Of a stretch of DNA of 31,306 nt, positions 1-8,479 are shown in pieces. The notes under the pieces are model-generated. The model made no database searches. It was not told the DNA's origin and saw nothing but the letters and a program-made list of their open reading frames with translations. Position 1 is the first letter of the stretch. Every line of letters starts with the position of its first letter. The DNA is taken from the IMG/VR virus record IMGVR_UViG_3300004369_000554, positions 1-31,306 of that record. One strand, 5' to 3'. The DNA comes from a virus. Position numbers and translations under genes: made by a program.

Positions 1-1
1 G

Positions 2-589
2 GATAAGATGTATGCCAACCAGATTTTGGCTCAGGCAGGTCTTCCTATCCCTAAGACGATGCTGACAAGATTTCCTTGTAAAGCAGAGTTGGTAGAAAAA
101 CAAGTAGGGTTTCCTTGTGTCTTGAAAGTTATTACTGGCAGTCATGGTGCTGGTGTGTATCTTTGTGAAAACGCTAAGCAGTTTGAAGATCTCTCCGAAC
201 TTATTTCATCTCTTGAATCTAAATCTTCTATGATTGTTCAAGAATATATTTCAGATTCCGAAGGCAGAGATCTACGAGTGATTGTTATTGGTGGTAGAGT
301 TGTTGGTGCTATGCAACGCAAGTCTACTGATGGTTCATTCAAAGCAAATATTTCCCGTGGAGGTAAAGGGGAAGCATACGATGTTGATGATGAATTGGAA
401 ATGCTTAGCATTCAGGTTACAAAAGTTCTTGACCTTGACATTGCTGGTGTTGATTTGTTATTTCATCCTGATGGATACCGAGTCTGTGAAGCAAACTCCG
501 CACCAGGATTTGAAGGATTTGAAAAAGCATTAGGCATTAATATACCCGAAAAAGTTTTTACATATGCCAAGATGAGGTCTTGTCAATAA
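2..589 (+). CDS. RimK-like ATP-grasp ligase, 5'-truncated by the window edge
   Basis: This is the C-terminal two thirds of an ATP-grasp enzyme of the RimK type. The family ligates an amino acid, classically glutamate, to the C-terminus of a protein such as ribosomal protein S6, using ATP. The reading frame is open to the first base. The codons before the ATG at 8 (Asp-Lys) continue the family's conserved 'DK...LLAQ.GLPIP.T' segment, so that ATG is internal and the gene begins upstream. Visible motifs are an ATP-binding lysine in 'CVLKVITGSHGAGV', the 'IVQEYI' strand, 'RDLRVIVIGG' with the nucleotide-contacting RDxR, 'AGVDLLF', and the metal-ligand segment 'VCEANSAPGF'. Full RimK is about 300 residues and about 195 are seen here. 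The substrate cannot be read from sequence. Ligation to a host ribosomal or phage protein is inference. Confidence 0.85.
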   Translation, partial: DKMYANQILAQAGLPIPKTMLTRFPCKAELVEKQVGFPCVLKVITGSHGAGVYLCENAKQFEDLSELISSLESKSSMIVQEYISDSEGRDLRVIVIGGRVVGAMQRKSTDGSFKANISRGGKGEAYDVDDELEMLSIQVTKVLDLDIAGVDLLFHPDGYRVCEANSAPGFEGFEKALGINIPEKVFTYAKMRSCQ

Positions 590-783
590 TGTCAGAGTTT
601 GTCCCAGGAGTGTTTATTATTTTGGGGTGTGGATTAGTCTTCACCCTATATTGTGTTGTCTATATATTAAGGATAGCATACCAGGAGTTAGAAGATGGGA
701 GCAATGGTTCCACCGAACAGGAAGAGTTGTTACAACTTCCGAGTAGTGGAGATCAACAGAGTTCTGGACGGGGACACGATTGA
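589..783 (+). CDS. Small single-pass membrane protein overlapping the nuclease gene
   Basis: This 64-residue protein of unknown function starts at an ATG that overlaps the stop of the RimK-like gene (TAATG). Residues about 5-28 (VPGVFIILGCGLVFTLYCVV and onward) form one hydrophobic helix. The remainder is a soluble Ser/Gln/Glu-rich tail. Its last 89 bases overlap the start of the nuclease gene in another frame. The tail composition may therefore be dictated by the nuclease frame. No family is recognised. The coupled start and clean transmembrane helix favour a real gene. Confidence 0.5.
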   Translation: MSEFVPGVFIILGCGLVFTLYCVVYILRIAYQELEDGSNGSTEQEELLQLPSSGDQQSSGRGHD

Positions 784-1156
784 TGTTACTATTGATCTAG
801 GATTTGATCTGTATAAGAAAGAAAGAGTTAGAGTTGCAGGAGTTGATACGCCAGAGAAGAGGACCAAAAATTTAGAGGAGAGGGCACTTGGAATCGACGC
901 AACCAACTGGCTCAAAGAAAAACTGGAATCGACGATCGCTGGTGATGATGAGTTGACTGTTAGGACTGAACTTGTTGGTGGCGTCGGTAAATACGGGCGT
1001 CTTTTGGGTTGGCTTTACATTGGGGACGGAGACGTGTCACTTAACGAGCAAATGATTGAAGAAGGTTATGCTTGGGCATACGATGGTGGCACCAAACAAA
1101 AAGATTTTGAAGAACTAAGAGAGATTCGTCGTGCTCATGGCACCTTGGTCGAATGA
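695..1156 (+). CDS. Staphylococcal-type thermonuclease (SNase/TNase domain)
   Basis: This 153-residue protein is a calcium-dependent phosphodiesterase of the micrococcal nuclease fold. The metal-binding DGD is at residues 25-27. The 'RVRVAGVDTPE' segment gives Arg46 and Glu54, equivalent to SNase Arg35 and Glu43. 'KYGRLLGWLYI' supplies Arg102, equivalent to Arg87. All catalytic positions are therefore present. 'VSLNEQMIEEGYAWAY' is the usual SNase C-terminal helix. No signal peptide is visible, so it should act inside the host, where it may degrade host DNA or trim nucleic acid. The ATG at 695 has GGAG about 11 bases upstream. Placement just before the terminase gene is typical in cyanomyoviruses. 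A role in packaging is unproven. Confidence 0.9.
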   Translation: MGAMVPPNRKSCYNFRVVEINRVLDGDTIDVTIDLGFDLYKKERVRVAGVDTPEKRTKNLEERALGIDATNWLKEKLESTIAGDDELTVRTELVGGVGKYGRLLGWLYIGDGDVSLNEQMIEEGYAWAYDGGTKQKDFEELREIRRAHGTLVE

Positions 1157-1236
1157 CCTTACTCTTTGTGTTCACCTTTATTATGTTACTAGTCGCTGGT
1201 ATGGAAGCGACATGGCCTGTTAGATACAGAGGTTAA
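1153..1236 (+). CDS. 27-residue membrane peptide, translationally coupled
   Basis: A very short frame starts at an ATG overlapping the nuclease stop (ATGA). Residues 1-16 (MTLLFVFTFIMLLVAG) are continuously hydrophobic and could span the membrane. The remainder ends in a short basic tail (VRYRG). It lies entirely between the nuclease and the terminase gene, with no other explanation for the gap. Function is unknown. Support is the ATGA coupling and hydrophobic pattern only. Confidence 0.45.
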   Translation: MTLLFVFTFIMLLVAGMEATWPVRYRG

Positions 1237-1244
1237 GTAGAATA

Positions 1245-2906
1245 ATGAGTTCAGATCAGATCTATCTTGGTAATCCTAATCTTAAAAAGGCGAACGTCGG
1301 AATGTCGTTCACCCCAGATCAGGTTGAAGAATTCGTCAAGTGTTCAAAGGACCCAGTATACTTTATCAAAAAGTATATCAGGATCATCTCACTTGACAAA
1401 GGTCTGATCCCTTTTGACATGTATGACTTCCAAGTTGATATGACTAGGAAGTTTCACGCTGAAAGATTCAACATCGCAAAACTACCACGACAGTCAGGTA
1501 AGTCTACCATCGTTACCTCGTACCTGTTGTGGTATGTTATTTTTAACGACAACGTTAACGTAGCAATTCTCGCTAACAAGGCAGCGACTGCTCGTGAGAT
1601 GCTACAAAGACTTCAACTTAGTTATGAAAATCTCCCCAAGTGGATGCAACAAGGCATCAACCAGTGGAACCGAGGATCTCTGGAATTGGAGAACGGATCT
1701 AAAATTATGGCTGCTTCTACTTCGGCTAGCGCCGTTAGGGGTATGTCTTTTAATGTCATTTTTCTGGACGAATTCGCGTTTATTCCGAACCACATTGCTG
1801 ATCAGTTCTTTTCATCTGTCTATCCTACTATATCTTCTGGTAAAAGCACAAAGGTAATCATCATCTCCACGCCACACGGGATGAACATGTTCTACAAGTT
1901 GTGGCATGACGCAGAGCGTGGGAAGAATGAGTATATAACAACAGAGGTTCATTGGTCCGAAGTTCCTGGTCGTGATGAGGTCTGGAAAGAACAGACCATT
2001 AAGAACACGTCAGAAGAGCAGTTCAGGGTAGAGTTTGAATGCGAGTTCTTAGGATCAGTTGATACCCTCATCTCTGCTTCTAAACTTAGGACGATGGTCT
2101 ATGAGGACCCACTTACTAGGAACAAGGGTCTAGATGTATTTGAAGAACCTAAGAAGGATGCTCAGTATGTGATAACTGTGGACGTGGCAAGAGGAGTAAC
2201 AAAAGATTATTCCGCATTCACAGTCATCGATACTTCGACTATCCCATATAGGATGGTCGCCAAGTACAGAAACAACACAATCAAACCTCTGCTGTTCCCG
2301 AATATCATACACCAAGTTGCCACAGCATACAACCATGCATATGTGCTCTGTGAAGTCAATGACATCGGTGGACAGGTAGCAGACATCTTACAGTTTGATC
2401 TCGAATACGACAACCTCCTGATGTGTGCTATGCGTGGTAGAGCAGGTCAGGTAGTTGGTCAAGGTTTCTCTGGTAACAAGACACAGATGGGTGTCAAGAT
2501 GTCCACCACAGTCAAGAAGACTGGGTGTGCAAACATGAAACAGTTGATTGAGGATGATAAACTAATCATCAACGACTATGACGTGATTGCAGAACTAACT
2601 ACGTTCATCCAGAAGGGTCAGGCATGGGAAGCAGAAGACGGATGTAATGATGACCTTGCTATGTGTTTAGTCATGTTCTCATGGTTAGCAACGTCTGACT
2701 ACTTCCGAGAACTAAATGACGCTGACGTTAGACACAGGATGTATCTGGAACAAAAGGAACAGATCGAAGCAGACATGGCACCATTTGGTTTCATCTCTGA
2801 TGGTCTAGATGAAGAGTCCTTTGTTGATCCAGAAGGGCAGGTATGGAGTAATGCTTCTACCGTAGGAGATTATGGAGACATGTCCTATATGTGGGATTAC
2901 AGGTAG
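1245..2906 (+). CDS. 17: Terminase large subunit, packaging ATPase and nuclease (gp17)
   Basis: The 553-residue motor protein docks on the portal, pumps DNA into the prohead using ATP and cuts the concatemer. The N-terminal ATPase has a Walker A of the terminase type (RQSGKST, residues 82-88) and a Walker B plus catalytic Glu in 'VIFLDEFAF' (Asp175, Glu176). 'IISTPHG' is the coupling motif. The C-terminal RNase H-like nuclease shows its acidic triad: Asp313 in 'VDVARG', the Glu/Asp of 'CEVNDIGG', and the Asp pair in 'NDDLAMCL'. Length is close to the T4 protein (610). It starts at ATG 1245 and its stop overlaps the next gene. The small subunit gp16 is not in the window. Confidence 0.97.
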   Translation: MSSDQIYLGNPNLKKANVGMSFTPDQVEEFVKCSKDPVYFIKKYIRIISLDKGLIPFDMYDFQVDMTRKFHAERFNIAKLPRQSGKSTIVTSYLLWYVIFNDNVNVAILANKAATAREMLQRLQLSYENLPKWMQQGINQWNRGSLELENGSKIMAASTSASAVRGMSFNVIFLDEFAFIPNHIADQFFSSVYPTISSGKSTKVIIISTPHGMNMFYKLWHDAERGKNEYITTEVHWSEVPGRDEVWKEQTIKNTSEEQFRVEFECEFLGSVDTLISASKLRTMVYEDPLTRNKGLDVFEEPKKDAQYVITVDVARGVTKDYSAFTVIDTSTIPYRMVAKYRNNTIKPLLFPNIIHQVATAYNHAYVLCEVNDIGGQVADILQFDLEYDNLLMCAMRGRAGQVVGQGFSGNKTQMGVKMSTTVKKTGCANMKQLIEDDKLIINDYDVIAELTTFIQKGQAWEAEDGCNDDLAMCLVMFSWLATSDYFRELNDADVRHRMYLEQKEQIEADMAPFGFISDGLDEESFVDPEGQVWSNASTVGDYGDMSYMWDYR

Positions 2907-3130
2907 TGGATTTTGAAGAAGAGTTTGAACTAGAACACATCTTACTTGCACAACGTAAATGCCGTTCGTGCGGTAAGACAAAAGATTTAATTGACGGGTT
3001 CTATCGTACAAGAAAAGACAGAGGTTCTAACCCTGGTGCATTCTCTTATGAGTGTAAGATGTGTACCATCAAGAGAGTATCAAAGCAAAGAAGGTATAGA
3101 TCTCCGATAGACGTATACCCAGATTGGTAG
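2906..3130 (+). CDS. Zinc-ribbon protein coupled to the terminase gene
   Basis: This 74-residue protein has two CxxC pairs (Cys19/22 and Cys50/53) separated by a basic, aromatic loop (GFYRTRKDRG), as in a zinc ribbon or HNH-like knuckle. The catalytic HNH histidines are absent, so nuclease activity is not supported. An acidic N-terminal helix precedes the knuckle and a basic tail follows it. The likely start is a GTG whose first base is the last base of the gp17 stop (TAGTG). Another in-frame GTG at 2891 would add five residues. The coupling suggests a role in packaging or DNA binding, but function is unknown. Confidence 0.8.
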   Translation: MDFEEEFELEHILLAQRKCRSCGKTKDLIDGFYRTRKDRGSNPGAFSYECKMCTIKRVSKQRRYRSPIDVYPDW

Positions 3131-3167
3131 TGCTCACGGCTAGTTTCCCCAATGGAAAGGTGCATTT

Positions 3168-3180
3168 TTCTAAATAATAG
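3168..3180 (+). promoter_or_regulatory. T4-type late promoter upstream of gp18
   Basis: TTCTAAATAATAG matches the phage late -10 element (TATAAATA class) with CTAAATA at its core. It lies about 40 bases before the gp18 ATG, which has its own AGGAGA site at 3201. No -35 box is needed for gp55-dependent promoters. Confidence 0.65.
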
Positions 3181-3216
3181 TAGCATCCACTGAATTCACC
3201 AGGAGACAAAACCGCA

Positions 3217-6018
3217 ATGGCCAACACACAAGTATCACCAGGTGTATTGGTCCAGGAGAGAGATCTAACTAACACTATTAATGCGACGGTCGATAACGTC
3301 GGCGCTATTGTTGGAACTTTCGCCCAAGGACCTGTTGAAGAGATCGTAGATATCTCTTCCGAACGCCAACTCATCGAGATCTTCGGTGAGCCCAATGACC
3401 AGAACTACGAATATTGGTTCTCTGTCGCACAGTTTATGCTGTACGGTGGAACCGTTAAAGTTGTCCGTGCTGACAACTCCGCTTTGAAGAACGCAATCGA
3501 CACTGCGACCTTCACCCAAACAAACTTTACCGCTATCGACACGACTCTTACCGTTGCCGATTCCACGGGATTTGATGTTGGTGACCTCCTCCTGATTGAT
3601 GCTGAAATCCTGGTTATCACTGCAATCTCTGGTAAGGACATTACGGTTACTCGCGGACAGTACAGCACATCTGCTGCTTCTCACGCTGCTGGCGCTAACA
3701 TCACTCTGATCGAGCCTGCTGGTACTGCTACTACCCTGAACCAGGGTTCTACCATGAACAGCACTGAAACCGCTATCACGGTTACCTCAGTTCCTACTCT
3801 GGGTGCTACCACTAACTCCTACATCGAGATCGATGACGAGATCTTGCAGGTTACTGCTGTTAACGGCAATGACCTGACTGTTGCTCGTGCTCAACTCGGT
3901 ACTTCTGCTGCTTCTCACACTGACGGCGTTGCCGTTGACCTGAGAACTGTCACCGCTGCTAAGACTACCATCGACGAGGAAACCAGCACTGGTATTACTC
4001 CTCCTAAGATCAAGAACATCGATGAGTATGAAGCAAACGTAGAAGACGGTGCCAACAACTGGAAGTGGGCTGCTCGTACTCCTGGTACGTATGGCAACAG
4101 CATCCGCGTGGTAGTGACCGACGCTGGTCCTGACCAAATTCTGAACCTCGCTGAGCCTGCTGACGCTGCTGCTGAGTGGCAGATGACCCCTGGCGCTGCT
4201 GTTAACTACTCTAACGCTAACATCTACTCCAAGGTGTATTCCTACTCCTTGATCGTAACTCTCGCCCCTGGTGCTAGCTTGGTTGGTGAGTTCAACGCTG
4301 ACAACTTCTTCACTGCCAATGCAGGTAACGTAACTGGTCGCGTTGTTGCATACGACGCTGCTAAGAGAAAAGTTGAACTGACTGTTGACTCAACCTCTTC
4401 CGATCACCTGTCCGTTGGCGACACCCTTACCGAACTCGGTAACTCTGGTGGTTCTGCTGGTGCCGCTACTGGCGACACTGCCGTAATTGCTGCTGTACAA
4501 CGTCGTCTCGCCGTTGTCCTGAACGAAGGTTCTAAGCAGTTCGCCGCCAACCTGACCATCAAGGATTCCTCTACTGTTGTCACTGGTGTCAACGAAGGTG
4601 ACGACGTAGTTATCACTGCTGTTGAGTCTGAGTACATCAGCAGAGTGTATGGAAACAACCAGAAGTGGTCTTCTATTGGTGATCGTCCTGGTACTTCCGT
4701 TTACGCTTCTGAGCGTGGTGGTTTCCGCGACCTGATGCACATCCTCGTCCTCGACGGCGACGGTGGTATCACTGGTACACCTGGTGCTGTTCTTGAAAAG
4801 TTCCTGAACGTATCCAAGGCACGCGACGCCAAGACTCCTCAGGGTTCCAACCTGTACTACAAGGATGTCATCAAGGCAAACTCCGCCTTCCTGTTCTGGG
4901 GTGCTCACGAAAACATCAAACTCTTTGATGTTGACTCTAACCTGACTGGTGATATTGGTGGTGCCGTTCTGAACCGTAAGTTTGACCTGTTCAAGAGCAC
5001 CGAAGCGATCAAGTCTATCGACGATCCTACTGGCAGCAACCTTCTGTCTGTTCCCCTGGTTAACACCAAGGGCACCGCTACCTTGAAGTATGAACTTCGC
5101 GGTGGTCTTGACGGTTACTCTGCTGAGCGTGACAAGCTGTTCGATTCCTACGACCTGTTCTCCGATCCTGAGACTGAGGAAATCGATTATGTGATCATGG
5201 GTCCTGCCATGAGCAACGATGATGATTCTGTCGCCAAGGCACAGAAGATGATCGACCTTGCCGAAACCCGCCAGGACTGCATGGCATTCGTTTCTGCTCC
5301 TCGCGACGCCATCATTGGTGTTCCTAGCAGCGGCGAAATCGTCAACAAGACTGTCGAATACTTCGACAAACTGTCTAGTTCTTCTTATGTTGTTTTCGAC
5401 AACAACTATAAGTACATCTATGACAAGTATAACGACAAGTATCGTTATCTTCCCATGAACCCTGACGTTGCTGGTCTCATTCTTGACACCGCAATCGAAG
5501 CAGAACCTTGGTTCTCGCCTGCTGGATTCAGCAGAGGTCAGGTTCGTAACGCTGTGAAACTGGCATACTCTCCTCTGAAAGAAGAGAGAGATCGTCTCTA
5601 CACCTCTCGCGTCAATCCTATCGTCGCATTCCCTGGCGAAGGTATTGTACTCTACGGTGACAAGACTGGTCTTTCTCAACCCAGTGCATTCGACAGAATC
5701 AACGTCCGTCGTCTGTTCCTGGTTATCGAGAGAGCAATCAGTGATGCTGCCAAGAGCATGTTGTTTGAAATCAACGATGAGTTCACTCGTCAGTCCTTCA
5801 AGGACATCGTTGACCCATACCTGAGAGGCGTTCAGTCTCGTCGTGGTATTGAAGATTATCTGGTGGTTTGTGATAGCAGCAACAACCCTGATGACGCCGT
5901 TGATCGTGGCGAGTTCTTCGCGGAAATCTTCGTGAAGCCTACCCGCTCCATCAACTTCATCACCCTGCGCTTCACTGCAACCCGTACTGGCGCTTCGTTC
6001 GCTGAGATCGTCGGTTGA
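3217..6018 (+). CDS. 18: Contractile tail sheath protein (gp18)
   Basis: The 933-residue sheath subunit polymerises around the tail tube and contracts on infection. The N-terminus (SPGVLVQERDLTNTI, then VDNVGAIVGTFAQGPVEE) and the C-terminal 'FTRQSFKDIVDPYLRGVQSRRGIEDY' region are hallmark gp18 segments that form the inter-subunit handshake. It is about 270 residues longer than T4 gp18 (659). The extra length sits in the surface-exposed middle. It includes two consecutive homologous beta-rich units at residues about 109-165 and 185-242, both ending in 'TSAASH.(A/D)G'. Alanine-, glycine- and threonine-rich, C-ending codon use is typical of highly expressed late genes. It is preceded by a late promoter and a good AGGAG site, and followed by a UUCG hairpin. 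Confidence 0.97.
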   Translation: MANTQVSPGVLVQERDLTNTINATVDNVGAIVGTFAQGPVEEIVDISSERQLIEIFGEPNDQNYEYWFSVAQFMLYGGTVKVVRADNSALKNAIDTATFTQTNFTAIDTTLTVADSTGFDVGDLLLIDAEILVITAISGKDITVTRGQYSTSAASHAAGANITLIEPAGTATTLNQGSTMNSTETAITVTSVPTLGATTNSYIEIDDEILQVTAVNGNDLTVARAQLGTSAASHTDGVAVDLRTVTAAKTTIDEETSTGITPPKIKNIDEYEANVEDGANNWKWAARTPGTYGNSIRVVVTDAGPDQILNLAEPADAAAEWQMTPGAAVNYSNANIYSKVYSYSLIVTLAPGASLVGEFNADNFFTANAGNVTGRVVAYDAAKRKVELTVDSTSSDHLSVGDTLTELGNSGGSAGAATGDTAVIAAVQRRLAVVLNEGSKQFAANLTIKDSSTVVTGVNEGDDVVITAVESEYISRVYGNNQKWSSIGDRPGTSVYASERGGFRDLMHILVLDGDGGITGTPGAVLEKFLNVSKARDAKTPQGSNLYYKDVIKANSAFLFWGAHENIKLFDVDSNLTGDIGGAVLNRKFDLFKSTEAIKSIDDPTGSNLLSVPLVNTKGTATLKYELRGGLDGYSAERDKLFDSYDLFSDPETEEIDYVIMGPAMSNDDDSVAKAQKMIDLAETRQDCMAFVSAPRDAIIGVPSSGEIVNKTVEYFDKLSSSSYVVFDNNYKYIYDKYNDKYRYLPMNPDVAGLILDTAIEAEPWFSPAGFSRGQVRNAVKLAYSPLKEERDRLYTSRVNPIVAFPGEGIVLYGDKTGLSQPSAFDRINVRRLFLVIERAISDAAKSMLFEINDEFTRQSFKDIVDPYLRGVQSRRGIEDYLVVCDSSNNPDDAVDRGEFFAEIFVKPTRSINFITLRFTATRTGASFAEIVG
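3541..3942 (+). repeat. Two tandem homologous units inside gp18
   Basis: The first unit (about 3541-3711) and second unit (about 3769-3942) encode related 57-58-residue segments. Shared anchors are 'T.LTV', 'ID.EIL.(V/I)TA..G.D(I/L)TV.R.Q..TSAASH'. They are divergent at DNA level, so this is an old duplication rather than a recent one. Confidence 0.75.
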
Positions 6019-6024
6019 TTTATC

Positions 6025-6046
6025 GGGGACCTTCGGGTCCCCCTTC
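6025..6046 (+). terminator. UUCG-tetraloop hairpin after gp18
   Basis: GGGGACC pairs with GGTCCCC around a TTCG loop, a perfect 7-bp stem closed by C-G. What follows is CCTTCTCCCC rather than a run of T, so termination may be partial. This fits the absence of any late promoter before gp19, which would depend on readthrough. Confidence 0.65.
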
Positions 6047-6088
6047 TCCCCACCCTTTCAATCTTAATTCCCCAGGAGTAAAATAACA

Positions 6089-6826
6089 ATGACCACCATG
6101 CCAATGAGAAGAGGTGGCAACCGCCGCCGCAATAATGCAAGACAGGAGGGAACTGAAACCTCTCTGTCAATCATGAATTTTAGGAATCAGATTCAGGATC
6201 TGGCAAGACCTAATCTGTTCCAAGTTGCTATCGAGTTCCCCGACATCGATGATGGCGACTCTGGTCGTCCTGATGGTGGCAGAGATCGCGGTAGAGGTCG
6301 AAGAGGTCGTCGCGGTAGAAACCGTAACCAAGAGACCAACCTGTCCACCTTCCTCGTTAAAGCAGCAAACCTGCCTGCTTCTACTATCGGTGTGATCGAA
6401 GTTCCGTTCCGTGGTCGTCAGCTGAAAATCGCTGGTGACAGAACGTTTGAACCTTGGACTGTTACCGTGATGAACGACGAAGCAATGCAGCTTCGCACCA
6501 AGTTTGAAGCATGGGCTCGTGCCATTCAGGAACTGAGCATGAACTATCAGCGTGCTGATACGATTGCTGACTACCAGACAACTGCTCGTGTGTTCCACTA
6601 CGACAGACAGAACGGCGCTAACGGTGCCTATCAGTTTGAAGGTATCTGGCCTTCTAACATCTCTGCCATTGACCTGGCATGGGATAGCAATGACACCGCC
6701 GAAGAGTACACTGTTGAGTTCCAAGTTCAATACTGGGAGCCCACCACTGATAACAACCAACCTCACGGTCGTGAGCGTAATCGCCGCAACCGCAACCGTC
6801 GCGGCAGAGGTCAAAGAGGGGGTTGA
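6089..6826 (+). CDS. 19: Tail tube protein (gp19) with arginine-rich extensions
   Basis: The 245-residue subunit builds the inner tail tube through which DNA passes. The core matches T4 gp19: 'LARPNLFQVAIEF', 'AGDRTFEPWTVTVMNDEA', 'IWPSNISAIDLAWDSND' and the terminal 'FQVQYWE'. T4 gp19 is 163 residues. The extra length lies in three Arg/Asn/Gly-rich stretches: residues 7-18 at the N-terminus, 60-79 inserted in the first beta-hairpin loop, and about 226-243 at the C-terminus. These are low-complexity and strongly basic, so likely disordered and exposed. AGGAG lies 10 bases before the ATG at 6089. In-frame ATGs at 6098 and 6104 are alternatives. Confidence 0.95.
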   Translation: MTTMPMRRGGNRRRNNARQEGTETSLSIMNFRNQIQDLARPNLFQVAIEFPDIDDGDSGRPDGGRDRGRGRRGRRGRNRNQETNLSTFLVKAANLPASTIGVIEVPFRGRQLKIAGDRTFEPWTVTVMNDEAMQLRTKFEAWARAIQELSMNYQRADTIADYQTTARVFHYDRQNGANGAYQFEGIWPSNISAIDLAWDSNDTAEEYTVEFQVQYWEPTTDNNQPHGRERNRRNRNRRGRGQRGG

Positions 6827-6838
6827 TATTTAACCCTG

Positions 6839-6849
6839 CTAAATAGTAG
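6839..6849 (+). promoter_or_regulatory. Late promoter upstream of gp20
   Basis: CTAAATAGTAG repeats the late -10 core seen before gp18 and lies about 25 bases before the portal gene start. Confidence 0.6.
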
Positions 6850-6871
6850 AGAAGAAATTGCGCTCACGTTG

Positions 6872-8479
6872 ATGTCTCAACTATTTGGTTATTCGTTAGA
6901 AAGGAAGAAGGATCAGGCAACTGGTCCTTCTTTTGTTCGTAAGGAGTCTGATGATGCTGCCCAGCCCATCGTTGCTGGTGGATACTTTGGACAGTATGTT
7001 GAGATGGGTGATGCCGCTAACAAGGCATCGGAAGCAGACCTGATCGGTAGATATCGTGAGATGTCTCTCCACCCTGAGTGTGATGCTGCAATTAATGATG
7101 TTGTCAATGAAGCGATTGCTGGGGATCTGAATGATCACCCCGTTGACATTGACCTTCAACACCTGAAAGTATCCCAGACACTTCGCAATAGAGTCCGCGA
7201 AGAGTTTGAGAACGTTCTGGTTCTTCTAGATTTTGATAGAAAAGCATACGATATCTTCCGTCGCTGGTACATCGATGGACGCTTGTTCTATCATAAGATG
7301 ATCGACACTAAGAATCCTAATGCTGGTATTACGGAACTTAGATACATCGATCCTCGTAAGATCAAAAAGGTTGTCGAGTTTGACAAACCCAAAGATCGTC
7401 TCCAACCTATCGATCCTCAGACTGCTTCTATTGTACCCAAGTCTGTTGAGTATTACATCTACTCACCTAAGGGTCTGAAAGGTTACGAGAACAATGGCAT
7501 CAAAATTGCGCCAGATGCTATCACGTACTGCCACTCTGGTCAGTTGGATATGCAACGCAACTATGTGTTGTCACACCTTCACAAGGCAATTAAGGCACTC
7601 AATCAACTTCGCATGATTGAGGACTCTCTGGTCATTTATCGTCTGAGCAGAGCACCCGAACGTCGCATCTTCTACATTGATGTAGGTAACCTCCCTAAGC
7701 AAAAGGCAGAACAATACCTGCGTGAAGTGATGTCTCGCTATCGTAATAAGTTAGTATACAATGCTGACACTGGCGAGATTAGAGACGATAAGAAATTTAT
7801 GTCTATGTTGGAAGACTTCTGGCTTCCGAGACGCGAGGGTGGGCGCGGCACAGAAATTTCTACCCTTCCTGGCGGGCAAAACCTTGGAGAACTGGAAGAC
7901 GTTAAGTATTTCCAGAAGAAACTGTATAGATCTCTGAATGTCCCAGAGTCTAGATTGGAATCTGAAAGCAGTTTCAATGTCGGTCGTAGTGCCGAGATTA
8001 CCAGAGACGAAGTTAAGTTCCAGAAGTTCGTCACCAGACTTCGTAAGAAGTTCAGTGATCTCTTTCACGATCTTCTGAGAACTCAACTGGTTCTCAAAGG
8101 CGTCGTCACTCTCGAAGAGTGGGACGACATGAAGGAGCACATTCAGTATTCCTTCATTGCTGACAACTACTTCTCCGAAATGAAGGAGAAGGAAGTCATG
8201 AACGAGAGACTCGCTCTCTTGCAACAGATGGATCCTTACGCTGGCAAGTATTTCTCTCTGGAATATCTTCGTCGTAACATTCTGCGTCAGTCTGATGCTC
8301 AGTTCCAAGAGATCGATAAGCAGATGGCAGAAGAGATTGAAGCTGGTCTGGTTGTCTCTCCTGCTGAGATGCAACAGATGGAGAAAGCACAGATGGAATT
8401 GTCTCTGATGCCACCCGAACCTCCGCAAGAAGAGGAACAGGGTATCGATCCAAAAGACTTTGAAAAAGGAAACATCTAA
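6872..8479 (+). CDS. 20: Portal vertex protein (gp20)
   Basis: This 535-residue dodecameric portal initiates head assembly, docks the terminase and later joins the tail. Characteristic segments include 'VEMGDAANKASEADLIGRYREMSLHPECDAAINDVVNEAI', 'FRRWYIDGRLFYHKMID', 'LRYIDPRKIKKV', the region used for cyanophage g20 marker typing, and 'RAPERRIFYIDVGNLPK'. A stem/clip region with 'FWLPRREGGRGTEISTLPGG' follows. Length is close to T4 (524). The ATG at 6872 is preferred to a TTG one codon earlier. Its stop lies within the late promoter of the next gene. Confidence 0.97.
   Translation: MSQLFGYSLERKKDQATGPSFVRKESDDAAQPIVAGGYFGQYVEMGDAANKASEADLIGRYREMSLHPECDAAINDVVNEAIAGDLNDHPVDIDLQHLKVSQTLRNRVREEFENVLVLLDFDRKAYDIFRRWYIDGRLFYHKMIDTKNPNAGITELRYIDPRKIKKVVEFDKPKDRLQPIDPQTASIVPKSVEYYIYSPKGLKGYENNGIKIAPDAITYCHSGQLDMQRNYVLSHLHKAIKALNQLRMIEDSLVIYRLSRAPERRIFYIDVGNLPKQKAEQYLREVMSRYRNKLVYNADTGEIRDDKKFMSMLEDFWLPRREGGRGTEISTLPGGQNLGELEDVKYFQKKLYRSLNVPESRLESESSFNVGRSAEITRDEVKFQKFVTRLRKKFSDLFHDLLRTQLVLKGVVTLEEWDDMKEHIQYSFIADNYFSEMKEKEVMNERLALLQQMDPYAGKYFSLEYLRRNILRQSDAQFQEIDKQMAEEIEAGLVVSPAEMQQMEKAQMELSLMPPEPPQEEEQGIDPKDFEKGNI

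Noticed and set aside
4390-5679. 429-codon open frame on the minus strand within gp18
   Set aside because: It is the antisense of a strongly conserved sheath gene. Biased codon use in the sense gene removes antisense stops. No start context and no recognisable protein.
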